This document shows, piece after piece, positions 9,373 to 19,162 of a DNA stretch of 64,000 nt (the first letter of the stretch is position 1; each line of letters starts with the position of its first letter). The notes beneath the pieces were generated by a model. It did not search any database and was not told the origin of the DNA. It saw only the letters and a program-made list of their open reading frames with translations. Position numbers and translations under genes: made by a program. This stretch comes from Jaltomata sinuosa (taxonomy: Eukaryota; Streptophyta; Magnoliopsida; Solanales; Solanaceae). The DNA lies in assembly GCA_003996215.1 (NCBI GenBank), contig QJPP01000686.1, positions 1 to 64,000 of the forward strand. The letters are read 5' to 3'.

Positions 9373-10736
9373 CCTTTTTTTCCTGTAACTCTACTCTAGA
9401 CTTGGATTATATATCCAAAAAAGTCCGCTCTCGGCCATTCTACACGCTGCCTAGCAGAGACGTGATTATCTGAAGTGGATTCTCTCTTTTGTAGTAGATG
9501 CCGAACCTGCTGTGCCCCATTGACTAAGAAGGGGGCGGACACAGCAGCTACATGGACCCCTTCCTTTCAGTTGTTGCCAGCGCTTTCCCGGGCCGAGCCA
9601 GAATTTTTTATTAGAAAGGGCAGGCAAAGCCCGAAGGCTGCTATCCCAATAGGAAGGGCGGAACGAGGAGAGGAGCTGAAATTTGACTGTAAGGAGAGGG
9701 GCTTCATAGCAACTTTCATTCTAAAGGAAAGTGAAGAACCAACCTTTAGTCAATAGAAGCCCTACTCCCCTCTTTCCGACCTCATCACTTCAAGGGCAAA
9801 CCCATTTCCTATTCACCGGGCTGAGCGCACCTTTGGTACTTCAATAGGGCAAGCAATTTGATAGTGACTTCTTTCGTTTGGTAGGGAGACGAATACTTTA
9901 ATGACGAAAACAGCCGGAAACTCGAGAGGGTCTTGGAGAAGCGTTTGCCGGTAACCAAAGCCTCACTCTAATTATGTCGTGAGGCTGACTGAATCCATAA
10001 ACCCGGAAATGAAACGTTGTTCGTTCCCTTTCGTCAAGTAGGTAAAGTAGGCATACGAACCACTTTGCCTTAGACTCTATTGGAACAAAGCAAAGAAGGA
10101 GGCGGAATGGAGAAAGGAAAGGGACATGGGCGGTCTTGCTTGGCGCGAAGGCTGCTAGTTCAGGGGTAGAGTACAGTACTAAAGGTCCTCGGACTTCCAG
10201 GCGGTTTTTCTTTTGGGCAGCTGTTCACCGTTGGATCTCACCAATACACCCCCCTATAGTTTTCGTTACCGATATATCTTCTTTTTTTCATTGTTCCCAG
10301 GGATTTTTTGGGGAATCTGCTCCCATGCTGCAAACAGTCAAATCTGAACTGAACTTTGTCGCTCTTCTTTCTTTCCTCGCGAGCAGGAAGCACACCAGCA
10401 GCGTGCGTTGCGTGATTCTACTGTGTTTTTTGCACTTGATTGGGTGGACAGTTGACCGGAAGATAACTTCGATTCGCCCAGCCAGCAGGCGGGCGGCGTG
10501 GTTATCTTGTGTGACAACACTACAGAGCGAGTTGCTCTTCTAGGCGGGCAGCTGTGTGACAACACTACATAGAAAGCGGCGCTTTCATGTAACATGCTAT
10601 GGTCTCAACGCCCTTACGAGGTAGTGATGAGTTTCACGCGCTCTAAGCCCGGCCTTTAGCGGTTAGGAAGATTGGCCGCAGAGCGGTACCACCCACCCTA
10701 CCCTACCACCTATAGGCGGCCGTCCTACAGCCGTCC

Positions 10737-10897
10737 GAAAAGGAACTGCAGTGATCTTGAATAGGGATCCTACAGCAATAAATAGAATCCCCATAAAAAT
10801 ACCACTAGATCGAGCACCAGTGATTTCGTATCCGGTCAAAATCTTGGCTAATTGATCGAAGTGGGTAGCTCCAGTAGACCCATAGATCATGGAACAA
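10737..10897 (-). pseudogene. nad2: Mitochondrial nad2 exon (third exon), nuclear copy
   Basis: The minus strand reads YGSTGATHFDQLAKILTGYE, then ITGARSSGIFMGILFIAVGS and ends FKITAVPF, an internal part of NADH dehydrogenase subunit 2, a membrane subunit of respiratory complex I. The segment of about 161 bp fits the size I recall for the exon after the trans-spliced intron. It is followed by non-nad2 sequence and preceded by group II intron sequence, so the exon borders are those of the mitochondrial gene. Exon edges are estimates. As a nuclear fragment it cannot make functional Nad2. Confidence 0.8.
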
Positions 10898-10951
10898 ATA
10901 GGGTGGGTAGGCCTAAGCACCACACTACACGTATAGACGCGAACCCCCCTC

Positions 10952-10986
10952 GTTACCGTACGTGCGACTCTCACCGCATACGGCTC
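10952..10986 (-). ncRNA. Group II intron domain V (mitochondrial nad2 intron 3' half)
   Basis: The minus strand reads GAGCCGTATGCGGTGAGAG followed by TCGCACGTACGGTAAC, which folds into the 34-35 nt domain V hairpin of plant group II introns. It lies about 55 bases upstream of the nad2 exon, leaving room for domain VI. In mitochondria this would be the 3' half of a trans-spliced intron; in the nucleus it is a relic. Confidence 0.75.
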
Positions 10987-11404
10987 GCACAAAGACTCCT
11001 AAATCCATCCCGAGCCCTTTCTTTCACCTCTCCTCTCCAATCCTCGATCAAACTTGCGTTCCCCAGGCGCTATGAAATGGGGGTCTTTCCTTCGCCTATC
11101 ATATGTATCGGCTTGGCTTCGTCCCGAACCAAGGAGGCATTCTGGCGGACGCATGCGTGTAGGAAGGCCGACGACTACATAAGCTAAAAGACTACGACTA
11201 CAAGACAGGCCGGAAGCGACTCGCTTCTATTCTCGTTGGGATTGGATATAGATGGGAAATCTATAGATCGTAGTAGTTCGCCAACCTCTCTAACTAACAT
11301 ACGATACAATTTCACTTCACGGCCAAAAAAAAGAAAGAGCTTCGCTCGGTTGGCCTTCCTACATTGACGAATGCCTCTTTTCTCTTCTCTGAAGTCTACA
11401 CAAG

Positions 11405-11487
11405 TGGGAGAGGCAGGATTCGAACATACGTAGAAAAACTTCAAAAGATTTACAGTCTGTCGCTTTTGACCACTCGGCCACTCTCCC
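11405..11487 (-). tRNA. trnY-GUA: Mitochondrial tRNA-Tyr (GUA), nuclear copy with a stem mismatch
   Basis: An 83-nt class II tRNA with long variable arm. The acceptor strands GGGAGAG (11481-11487) and CTCTCCC (11406-11412) pair perfectly, the T-arm GTTCGAATC motif is nearly intact (GTTCGAATCC), and the anticodon GUA is at 11451-11453. The 3' side of the anticodon stem reads TCTTT, which leaves a C-T mismatch where a G would be expected. Probably a pseudo-tRNA in the nucleus. Confidence 0.8.
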
Positions 11488-11653
11488 CTTCCCGGGCCGT
11501 GGCCCCCCTCAATGGGTTCTAATTCTAAGGAGGGGGGCGGCGCCCTGAATCAATCAAAAAGCTTATTTATATAATTGAAGGGAACTAAGATGATTAGCTT
11601 AGCTAGCGTTCTGGGAGAATCTAGTATAAACCAGGTAGTGAGGATGAAAAAAA

Positions 11654-11996
11654 GAAATTTCCTTACCTGTCCAACTTCTAATGAATCAAGATAGCCGTTT
11701 GTTCCGGTATAAATAGTCATTATCTGCTCTTCTACCTTGAGAGGAGCTGATTGGGATTGTTTAAGCAATTCACGTAATTGTTGACCTCTTGCCAATTGAT
11801 TCTGAGTAGCTTTATCGAGATCAGAAGCAAATTGTGCAAAGGCTTCTAATTCTGCGAATTGCGCTAGTTCTAATTTTAATTTACCAGCTACTTGTTTCAT
11901 GGTTTTTATTTGAGCTGCGGACCCCACTCTGAAAACGGAGATACCCACATTAATAGCAGGTCTGATTCCAGAATTGAATAGGTCGGCGGATAAGAA
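11654..11996 (-). pseudogene. atpA: Plastid-type atpA fragment (ATP synthase CF1 alpha)
   Basis: The frame reads FLSADLFNSGIRPAINVGIS through QVAGKLKLELAQFAELEAFA to TNGYLDSLEVGQVRKFL with no stop. This is the plastid form of the F1 alpha subunit; the plant mitochondrial form differs strongly here (it has LETELFYRGIRP and KQVCGSLKLELAQYRE). A few replacements relative to the usual plastid sequence suggest time spent elsewhere, for example as plastid DNA inside the mitochondrial genome. After RKFL the sequence is no longer atpA. On the right it joins TDP2 DNA exactly at 11996/11997, forming a 192-codon chimeric minus-strand frame (11550-12128) whose first part is antisense TDP2. Confidence 0.8.
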
Positions 11997-12299
11997 CGCC
12001 ATGTCTTGGTCATGTTCAAGATGCACATTCTTGAACCCTCCTTCACAAAAATCATCCTGCCAAATATGCTCATCTAACCCACCATTATCAATCTCATCTA
12101 ACCCATCAATTTCAGTCGGAAAACCCAAATGGCCATGTAAAGCTTGTACCTTTATGAATCCTTGTCACAGTATAAGCTGTGAAATCTGTGGCACTAGGGT
12201 TTCAACTTCTGGACTTGCTACACTTGAAACTGATGAAGATGATGAGTTGAGTTCTTTTGTTGGTAACGTGTTCTTGCCTTTGAGCCTTGTAACAAGGGA
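11997..12299 (+). pseudogene. Truncated TDP2 exon 1 copy (two RanBP2 zinc fingers)
   Basis: From the ATG at 12001 the copy matches TDP2 exon 1 (19163 onward) closely. It encodes both zinc fingers (WSCSRCTFLNPPSQKSSCQIC and WPCKACTFMNPCHSISCEIC, spaced CX2CX10CX2C). A one-base deletion (GAGGCC to GAGCC, about 12282) shifts the frame and the match stops at AACAAGGG (12299). The open frame could give about 110 residues, beginning nine codons upstream in atpA antisense sequence. Without the catalytic exons it is a pseudogene, though a zinc-finger-only peptide is conceivable. Confidence 0.85.
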
Positions 12300-12575
12300 T
12301 TTTGAATTAAGGGTGACAAAAAAGTTTTGAAATGTAAAAAAAGTGATTCAAGCCTTAAGAATTGAGTGTAGGTGACAAGTTTATGATTAGAAATTAATGA
12401 TATTTGATCATTTTTAAATAAGTCCTCAAGTTTTCTTTTTTACACTTTGATTCAACAAAATAAATTCTAATTTGAGGGAAAAAATGTTATTTTTTCTTCC
12501 CCTCTTTACTCACATTTTTCTTCTTTTGCTTCTTCCTTTCTTACCCACGTTTTCTTCTTCCTCTTCTTCTCTTCT

Positions 12576-12606
<31 letters not shown>

Positions 12607-13429
12607 CTTCGTTGTTCTCTTGTTGATGGCGTTGTTACTTTTGAAATGAGAGCTTGTTCTTTAAAAAATTTGAGAAAAAAAAATAATTTTTCTTTATTTT
12701 GAATTAAATTTTATTCGTGTAGCATTGAAAATTACTTAAAAGGTGATTTTCAATTATTTTGATAAGTGAGTTTATATAATTTTTATGAGTATTATTTATC
12801 TGAGTTTTGTGTTTTATATTGTTGTTTCAGCTATTTCTGCATATTTTTCAGCAATTGATGTAGTTGTCTTAGCAATTGCTATAGCAGGTATTGAAATAGA
12901 TCCAACAGTTGTTGAAAATATATGCAGAAATCGCTGAAATATTTTTTCAGCAACTGCTTCATCAATTGCAACAACTGTTGAACCAGATGCAACTGTTGAA
13001 TATGTTTTAGCAGTTGCTACATTCATTTTTGCATTTGCTACAACGATTTTCAGTAATTGTTGAATCTATTGTAGCATTTGCTGTAATATATTTAGCAACT
13101 GATAAAACAGATATTGCAGTTGTTGGATAATCTACAGCAACTGTTGTATTTATTGTTTCAATTAATGAAGCAACTGCTGAATAAAATATAATATTTATTA
13201 TATTTTAATATAATTTTTCTCATGTCATGATTATTTTTTTGTTTTAAATGATAATATCATCAGGTACCTTTAACATCATTAATGGGGACAAAATCATTAG
13301 GGGTTGATTGTCATGGTGAATGAGTTGAGTCCAACAATCATTTTATTTGATGTTGAAAGGATAAAGAAATAGCAAGATGATAGCAATGACTATGCAATGA
13401 GATATCGCGTATTATGATATTATGATTTT
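12300..13429. repeat. AT-rich DNA with TTC microsatellite and short GCAA/TTGC palindromes
   Basis: About 12530-12610 is an imperfect TTC/CTT tract. From about 12820 to 13190 there are many copies of motifs such as CAGCAACTGCTG, AGCAATTGCT and CAACTGTTG on both strands at irregular intervals. No gene is visible; the 70-codon frame on the minus strand merely reads through these repeats. Confidence 0.6.
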
Positions 13430-13693
13430 ATGAATAAAATCATAACCAACTACAAATATATTGTCTTCGATCATGATGCAATTATAATGATCGATTTACA
13501 TTACAAATTTTGTACTTGTAGAATCTTTGATCTTGATAAAATACCTTGTTCACATGTTATGACAGCGTTCCGCTCTCAATATGGTGAAGACTATGAAAAA
13601 CGCATTTATGAGTCCTCTCCATGTTATAAGGCAGAGACATACCTTTTTGCATACTTGGAGAAAATTAACCACGTCCCATCTGAAGAATCTTGA
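13430..13693 (+). pseudogene. MULE transposase C-terminal fragment with SWIM zinc finger
   Basis: The 87-codon frame carries the SWIM signature CXCX8-10CXH (CTCRIFDLDKIPCSH, residues about 29-43), followed by YESSPCYKAETYLFAYLEKI, as in MuDR-type transposases and their FAR1/MUG relatives. The SWIM finger is the DNA-binding C-terminal part of the transposase. The DDE catalytic region is missing upstream, where only repeats are found. It is therefore a relic, possibly of an element that once spanned 12300-18332. Confidence 0.8.
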
Positions 13694-13739
13694 GAAATTC
13701 TTATAGCAATTGCTAGAAAACTTTCAGCAACTAGCTAAT

Positions 13740-14970
13740 TGCTACAACATATTCAATTAAGATCACTACTGAATCTAGCTTTCAATCTTAAATTGGATTA
13801 ACACCATATCATTTATCATTAGATATAAAAATTCAACCAACTAATGATCAATTTACTTAATTAACATCGATTTACAAGTGCAATTGCTCAAGGATCGCAT
13901 ATTATTTATTTGATTACTACTATTTCATTGTATAAAATCATTACTAAATCTAGCTTTTCATTTTAAATTAAACTAACTCCACCTTATTTATCATTAGATA
14001 TGATTGATTCAACCAACTAATGATCAATTTACTATAGCAACTAAGTAGCTTGCTGTAGAAAAAATCAGCAATTGCTAGGCAATTCACAATAATTAACTAA
14101 CTTGCTATAATTAGTTTAAGCAATTGCTAAGAGTATCCAGCAAGTAGATAACTTGCTGGCGTATTTTACAGCAATTGCTAAAAAAGATTCAGCTAATAAC
14201 TAATTTGCTGCGGTAAATTCAATTAAGACTACTATTAAATCTAGCTTTTAGTTTCTAACAGCACTCCATTTACCATTATATATGAAAATTCAATCGATTA
14301 ATGATCAAGTTACTCATTTAAAGTCAACTATACATGTAATTGTTCAATTGATCGCATATTATTTATCTAATTACTATCTCATTGTATAAGATCATTACTA
14401 AATTTAGGTTTTAGTTTTAAATTGAATTAACACCACCCTATTTATCATTAAATATGAAGATTCAATCAATTAATGATCAATTTATTTAATCAATATCGAC
14501 TTACATGTGTAATTGCTTAATTAATCGCATATTATTTATCTAATTACTATCTCATTATATAAGATCATTGATGAATCTAATTTTTAGTCTTAAATTGAAT
14601 TAATACCATCACATTTATTATTAAATATAATTAATTTAATCAACTAATGATCAATTTACTATAGCAATTAACTAACTTCCTATAGAAAAGTTCAACAATT
14701 GCTAAAAAATTCTCAGCAAGTAGCTAACTTACTGAGATATTTTACAATAATTACTAGAAGAGTCTCAGCAAGCAACTAACTTGCTGATGTATTTAGCAAC
14801 AATTGATAGGAGAGTCCCAGCAAGTTACATATTTGATGATATATTTTATAACAATTACTAGAATAGTCCCAGCAAGTAGCTAACTTGCTGAAGTATTTTA
14901 CAGCATTTGCTAGAAAAATTTTAGGTAGTAACTAATTTGTTGTAGCAATTTACATCAATTGCTATGAAAT
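13740..14970. repeat. Degenerate tandem repeat of about 170 bp with embedded palindromes
   Basis: A unit beginning ATCATTACTAAATCTAGCTTTT-like and containing CAACTAATGATCAATTTAC recurs at about 13761, 13938, 14226, 14390 and 14562, a spacing near 170 bp apart from one longer gap. Between and after the units lie palindrome-like pieces such as CAGCAAGTAGCTAACTTGCTG. No coding frame crosses the array. Confidence 0.65.
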
Positions 14971-15289
14971 TCTCAGTATAATTCAATCGTTGTTATTATA
15001 GAATTTAATAATTAAAAAATAATAAATATAAATTATAATATTAAACAGATTCTAATATTCAACACAATAACTAATATTCAAATAAATTTAAGAGATTCAA
15101 ATATTCAACAAATTAATCATAAAACATAATTAAAATATATTATTTTTGATTCAACTAGAACACGAATTCCTTCTCAACAATACTATCAACTCATCTCCAT
15201 CGCATTCTATCAACATTGTTGTCATGCATCCATCGATTATCGCTTCTTTGTAGTTTTTGCTCTCTTTTACTTTACACTTGCTAGTGTTT

Positions 15290-15655
15290 TTAAATTATTT
15301 TTTTTCTCTTTTTTAGTTGAATAGAAGTATATGGCTTCGAAATCCTTGATGATGGAATAATATTCCTCTTAGATATTATGGTATTGATGGCTCCCTCTAA
15401 AAACTTCACCTTTAAAATCAATAAGTTTATCTTTTCAGTGTACTTTAAACATTCATAAGAACAACAAGATATTGTAGAGATATCGACACCAATAATAGAA
15501 GATCTATCCATTGTGAATGGAGTTTGAATTTCTTTAGAAACTTGTGTATGCTCACTAAACAGAGAAAATTCACCTCCAACCAACAACATCAATATCACTA
15601 CAGACAACTGAAGAAGATTCTCCTCTTCCACCACCACTAAAATCACCAAAGTCAC
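15290..15655 (-). pseudogene. Fragment resembling the Ulp1-type gene carried by KDU/MULE elements
   Basis: The 121-codon frame contains a cysteine segment (CCSYECLKYTEKINLLILK) followed by SKRNIIPSSRISKPYTSIQL and a lysine-rich end. This resembles the linker region of Solanaceae proteins annotated as Ulp1-protease family, which are carried by certain Mutator-like elements. No C48 peptidase catalytic residues are present. The match is from memory of the SKRxIIPSxRIxxPYT motif, so it is tentative. Confidence 0.45.
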
Positions 15656-15716
15656 TATTCACAATCTGAGAAGATCCTCCTTTATCACCAGTACCAGCAC
15701 TATCAACATTATCTTC
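15656..15716 (-). other. AT-rich spacer before the gypsy stub
   Basis: Continues the reading upstream of the Ulp1-like fragment without a clear frame. Nothing else recognised. Confidence 0.3.
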
Positions 15717-16340
15717 TGTAACGATCGGGTCCGTCATTACAGGTAGACCAATCGTGTCAAATTTTAGAGTTAGAAAATTTTGAGTTTGAGAGTTTGAAAT
15801 TCTGGGCTAGGTTAGCCTCGGTCGATTTTGGAGCGAGGTAGAGTCTAGAGAAATCCGGGTAAAAATGAGTTTAGGTGTCTTAGATTGAGCTAGTTTTTCA
15901 CGTAGCCAAGACATAAAACAATTAGAGAGACTTTTTGAAATCACATTTGGGTAGGTAGAACTCCCGGAATCGCGTTTGACGTGAAAGGGTTGTTTCAAAA
16001 CGTCGGAGAAATCAAGTGTGTTGTGAAATGGCCAAAACTGGCAGATTTACAGACTTTCTGCCCGTGACTAGTGTGTCTGTTAGTTTTGCATTGGGTCTGA
16101 ATTTGAATTGCGATATCCTTGGTTCCCCTATCCATGTATCTACCCCGGTTGGAGAGTCGGTGATTGTGACTCATGTGTATCGTGATTGTTCTGTGGTATT
16201 TGTGGGGCTACGTACTTGGGTAGATTTAGTAATTCTGGATATGGCTAATTCTGATATTATCTTGGGTATGACCAGACTATCTCCTTATCATGTTGTGTTG
16301 AACTGTAACACCAAAACTGTGACTCTAGAACTTTGATCAA
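15717..16340 (+). mobile_element. Ty3/gypsy stub: LTR start joined to protease fragment
   Basis: From TGTAACGATCGGG (15717) to about 16050 the sequence matches the start of the LTR of the gypsy element at 38515-47129 in reverse orientation (shared blocks TTTTGGAGCGAG, GTAGAACTCCCGG and CGTGAAAGGGTTGTTTC). It then joins directly a retropepsin fragment in the frame 16016-16336, with SPIHVSTPVGESV, then DLVILDMANSDIILGM. The catalytic DxGS motif is absent and so are the rest of the LTR, gag and pol. It lies inside the MULE-like and palindrome-rich region. Confidence 0.8.
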
Positions 16341-17660
16341 GGACACAAATTTGATCAAAAAATTCATCTATTTCCATTTTCAGTAAAAAGAATCTATGGG
16401 TGCACAAACTACATGTAAAACAAAATTATATCAACAAATACAACAAAGTATGAAAGTTGAATAAAATCATATCAAAAAATTACAGCAACTGCTGCAAACA
16501 TCTACAGCTGTCATATAAGTTTCAAAAGTCAATTTGCAGCATTTGCTGCATATGTTTTAGCAGTTACTGTATAGTTGCAGCAACTGCTGCAAATAAGTGT
16601 AGTTGTTAACGTATTTTAGCAGTCAGTTTCAAGAGCCGTTAAGCAGTTGCTGCATATACTTCAGCGAATGCTAAACAATTGCAACAACTTCTACAAACAA
16701 CAACAATAATAGAATAAGACTTACCGAGTATTCCGAGGGATCAAATAAATCATGAATTTTAATTTTATTGGTATTAATCGCCACCAGCTATCTAAGAATT
16801 CTTGAAGATGATGCTTCTTCATTAAAGTCCTTAAATTATTTTCAAATGTAAGGAATAATTTAAAATGTTCAAGGCTAGATAAAACAATGCCATAAATAAT
16901 TAGGAGGATAATGAATGAAATACAAATATCTACCAATTGTATTTCATTTATGTCCATATTTTGGTGTTCTTCATCCTCTCTTTGTCTTTGTGTACTAATT
17001 CGCTCTTTTTGAACTTTTAGTAGAAACATCAACTCTAGATTTTTTTTTTACTTCGAACCATTTAATCTACACACTTGAGATAAAATAGGATTTATTAATT
17101 TAATCAATCATTTTAAATAAAGAGAAAAAATAAACTACTACAGTTAAGTGAAATAATCGCTGAAGTTGATGAAGCAACTATTGGAGCAAATACTGAAGTT
17201 GCTATAGAAACTCCAACAGTAGCACCATAAACTTAAGCAGTTGATGTAACAAATCTAGCAATTTAACTGATTTGCTATAGGAACCTCAGCAATTGCTTCA
17301 TCCATCCACAACAAATTTTGAGGTTGTTGCACTAGATGAACATTTTTCAAGCTCAACACCAGAACAACAATCAACCACCAACACCAATTACAAAATATAT
17401 TTTTTCTCACAAAGAGTACACTAACAATCAAGAACAACATATTTAAGAACACATCACAATAAGAACAACCCAAGAAGGTCATGTTTTTCTTCTTCTTCTT
17501 CTTCTTCGTCTTCTTCTTCTTCTTTAATTTATTACAGTTGAGTGAAGCAACTGTTGAAGTTTCTACAGAGTTGCTGTTGTAGAAATTTCAGCAGTTGCTT
17601 CACTCAGATGTTTCAGAAAGTTCAGCGGTTGTTATAAATACTTCAGCAACTGATTCATTT
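16341..17660. repeat. AT-rich DNA with GCAGCAACTGCTGC-type palindromes
   Basis: About 16480-16690 and 17140-17650 carry repeated GCAGCAACTGCTGC, TTTAGCAGTTGCTG and TTCAGCAATTGCTTC motifs like those at 12820-13190. The frames at 16721-17032 and 17255-17482 (minus) contain hydrophobic runs but no domain I recognise. A CTT/TTC tract lies at 17485-17523. Confidence 0.5.
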
Positions 17661-18332
17661 ATTCACAACAAGATCTGAGGAACGAATCACCAACGCCAAT
17701 CTCAAGAATATATATTTTTCTCACAAAGAATACAATAACTTCAAGAACAACATATTTTTCTCACAAAGAGTACAACAACAATAAAAAAACAACAACATAT
17801 TTAAGAATACATTAGAAGAAGAATAACCCAAGAACATATTTATTTTGTCATGCACAAAAAAATATGTAAAATTCATGTACTTCTTCATCTTCTTTAACCT
17901 AAATCACCATTTTCACAAGAAAAATCAAAATTCTAACTATGAGAGAAAAGAAAAGAACTTAAGTATTGAAACCCTAACTGTGAGAGGAGCAGTAGCAATG
18001 AAGGCGACAATGACAACAACGATGACGGCAACAACAATAACAAACACAAAGAAGAAAAGAAAATGAAGAAAAAGAAGAAAAAGAAGAAGATCGAAATTCA
18101 GAAGTTTGAACTTTTCTTTGATTTGAATTTTAAGAGAAGATTTTTTTTTGAAGAAAACCATTTGGGGAATTAAAAGGAGATGGGTTATTTTTGTATTTTG
18201 TCAAAGATTAAGAAGTTTTAAAAAATATATTTCACCCCCAAATTAACTTAATCACTAATTAAGAGGAGCTTTGACCTTGGCTGGTCAAAGCTGTCACTCT
18301 TTTTAATTTAAAAACTTGGTTGATACCTTCCC
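17661..18332. other. Intergenic DNA upstream of the TDP2 duplication boundary
   Basis: Purine-rich GAA/AAG stretches at about 18045-18095 and an AT-rich remainder. Small open frames on both strands are low-complexity. The stretch TTGACCTTGGCTGGTCAAAG (18270-18289) is a short inverted repeat. No gene seen. Confidence 0.4.
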
Positions 18333-19149
18333 TTTATATTATTGATTTATTGCTAAGAGAATTTTATTTACTATTTTATTTCTAAATTAGCAAAATAATA
18401 TTTTGTTAGTGTTATTTTATCTCTCCATTACCAAAATTAGATGCATAAAATAAAAAAAGGTTAGATATAAAACTACGCCATTAGGGTAATCATGCTTACG
18501 TGTCTTTTAATTGATCTCAACTGATATTTATATTCTCTAATCTTGAGTGTGCACAAATAAAAAACTTGTACTCCCTATGTCCTATATTAGTTGCTCACAA
18601 TACTAAAAATAGTTGTCCCATATTAATTGACCATCTTACTAAATAAAGAAAACATTAATTAAAATTTTCCTAGATTACCCTTGCAATTAATTCTTTTTGA
18701 AAATGTTCACATTTTCTTGTAAAGTTTCAAAGAAGTTTTTTAAAGGTAAATTAGTAAAACAAACTTCTTATTTATTATTTCTTAATATGCGTGTAAAAGA
18801 AAAGTGTGCAAATAAAATGGAATGGGGGGAGTATAAGGTAAATTAGTAAAACAAACTTCTTATTTATTATTTCTTAATATGCGTGTAAAAGAAAAGTGTG
18901 CAAATAAAATGGGACGGGGGAGTATAAAGTTGAGATGGAGGTAGTAAGTTTTTGGCAATATTTTTTCAAATGGGTAGATATGGTTTCAATTTCAAAATGC
19001 CCTTTCACTTGCTTGTTTTTTTCCTAGCCTTTTTATTTTTTAAGTTTCTAGCTTGATTTTTTTACTATTTTTGGATAACTGTGCAGAGCCGACTCTAGCG
19101 GCAAACATATGATGATATGGTTTCAATTTCAAAATGCCCTTTCAAAACT
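18333..19149 (+). repeat. TDP2 5' flank (copy B, attached to the intact gene)
   Basis: Matches 8649-9372. In this copy the sequence continues without interruption into TDP2 exon 1. It probably holds the TDP2 promoter and 5' untranslated region, but I could not place a TATA box with confidence. Confidence 0.85.
18571..18922. mobile_element. Stowaway MITE with a tandemly duplicated 3' end
   Basis: The left end CTCCCTATGTCCTATATTA at 18571 is preceded by TA. The right end occurs twice, as AATGGGGGGAG ending at 18831 and GGGACGGGGGAG ending at 18922. The 92-bp unit 18743-18834 is repeated at 18835-18925. Both right ends are slightly decayed. The equivalent element at 8886 has a single right end. 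Confidence 0.85.
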
Positions 19150-19162
19150 CCTTGTGTACGCC

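Larger units (their letters stand above)
9373..11653. other. Nuclear insertion of mitochondrial DNA (NUMT)
   Basis: GC content and texture change abruptly from the AT-rich surroundings. Within the block lie a mitochondrial nad2 exon, the 3' end of a plant mitochondrial group II intron, and a tRNA-Tyr gene, in the order trnY then nad2 on the minus strand as in many plant mitochondrial genomes. About 9410-10660 contains open stretches (9475-9756 and 10136-10543 plus) that resemble no protein I know and look like mitochondrial spacer. The exact left edge is uncertain (9373-9420). The block separates the two parts of the TDP2 copy. Confidence 0.8.

Noticed and set aside
9475..10543. Plus-strand frames of 93 and 135 codons in the mitochondrial block
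   Set aside because: Open because the region is GC-rich mitochondrial spacer; no similarity to any mitochondrial gene I know.
11600..11996. First read as mitochondrial atpA
   Set aside because: The residues FLSADLFN and KQVAGKLKLELAQFAELEAFA are those of plastid atpA; the plant mitochondrial protein differs at these places.
17255..18161. Short frames with hydrophobic runs on both strands
   Set aside because: Low-complexity translations of CTT/GAA tracts and palindromic repeats.
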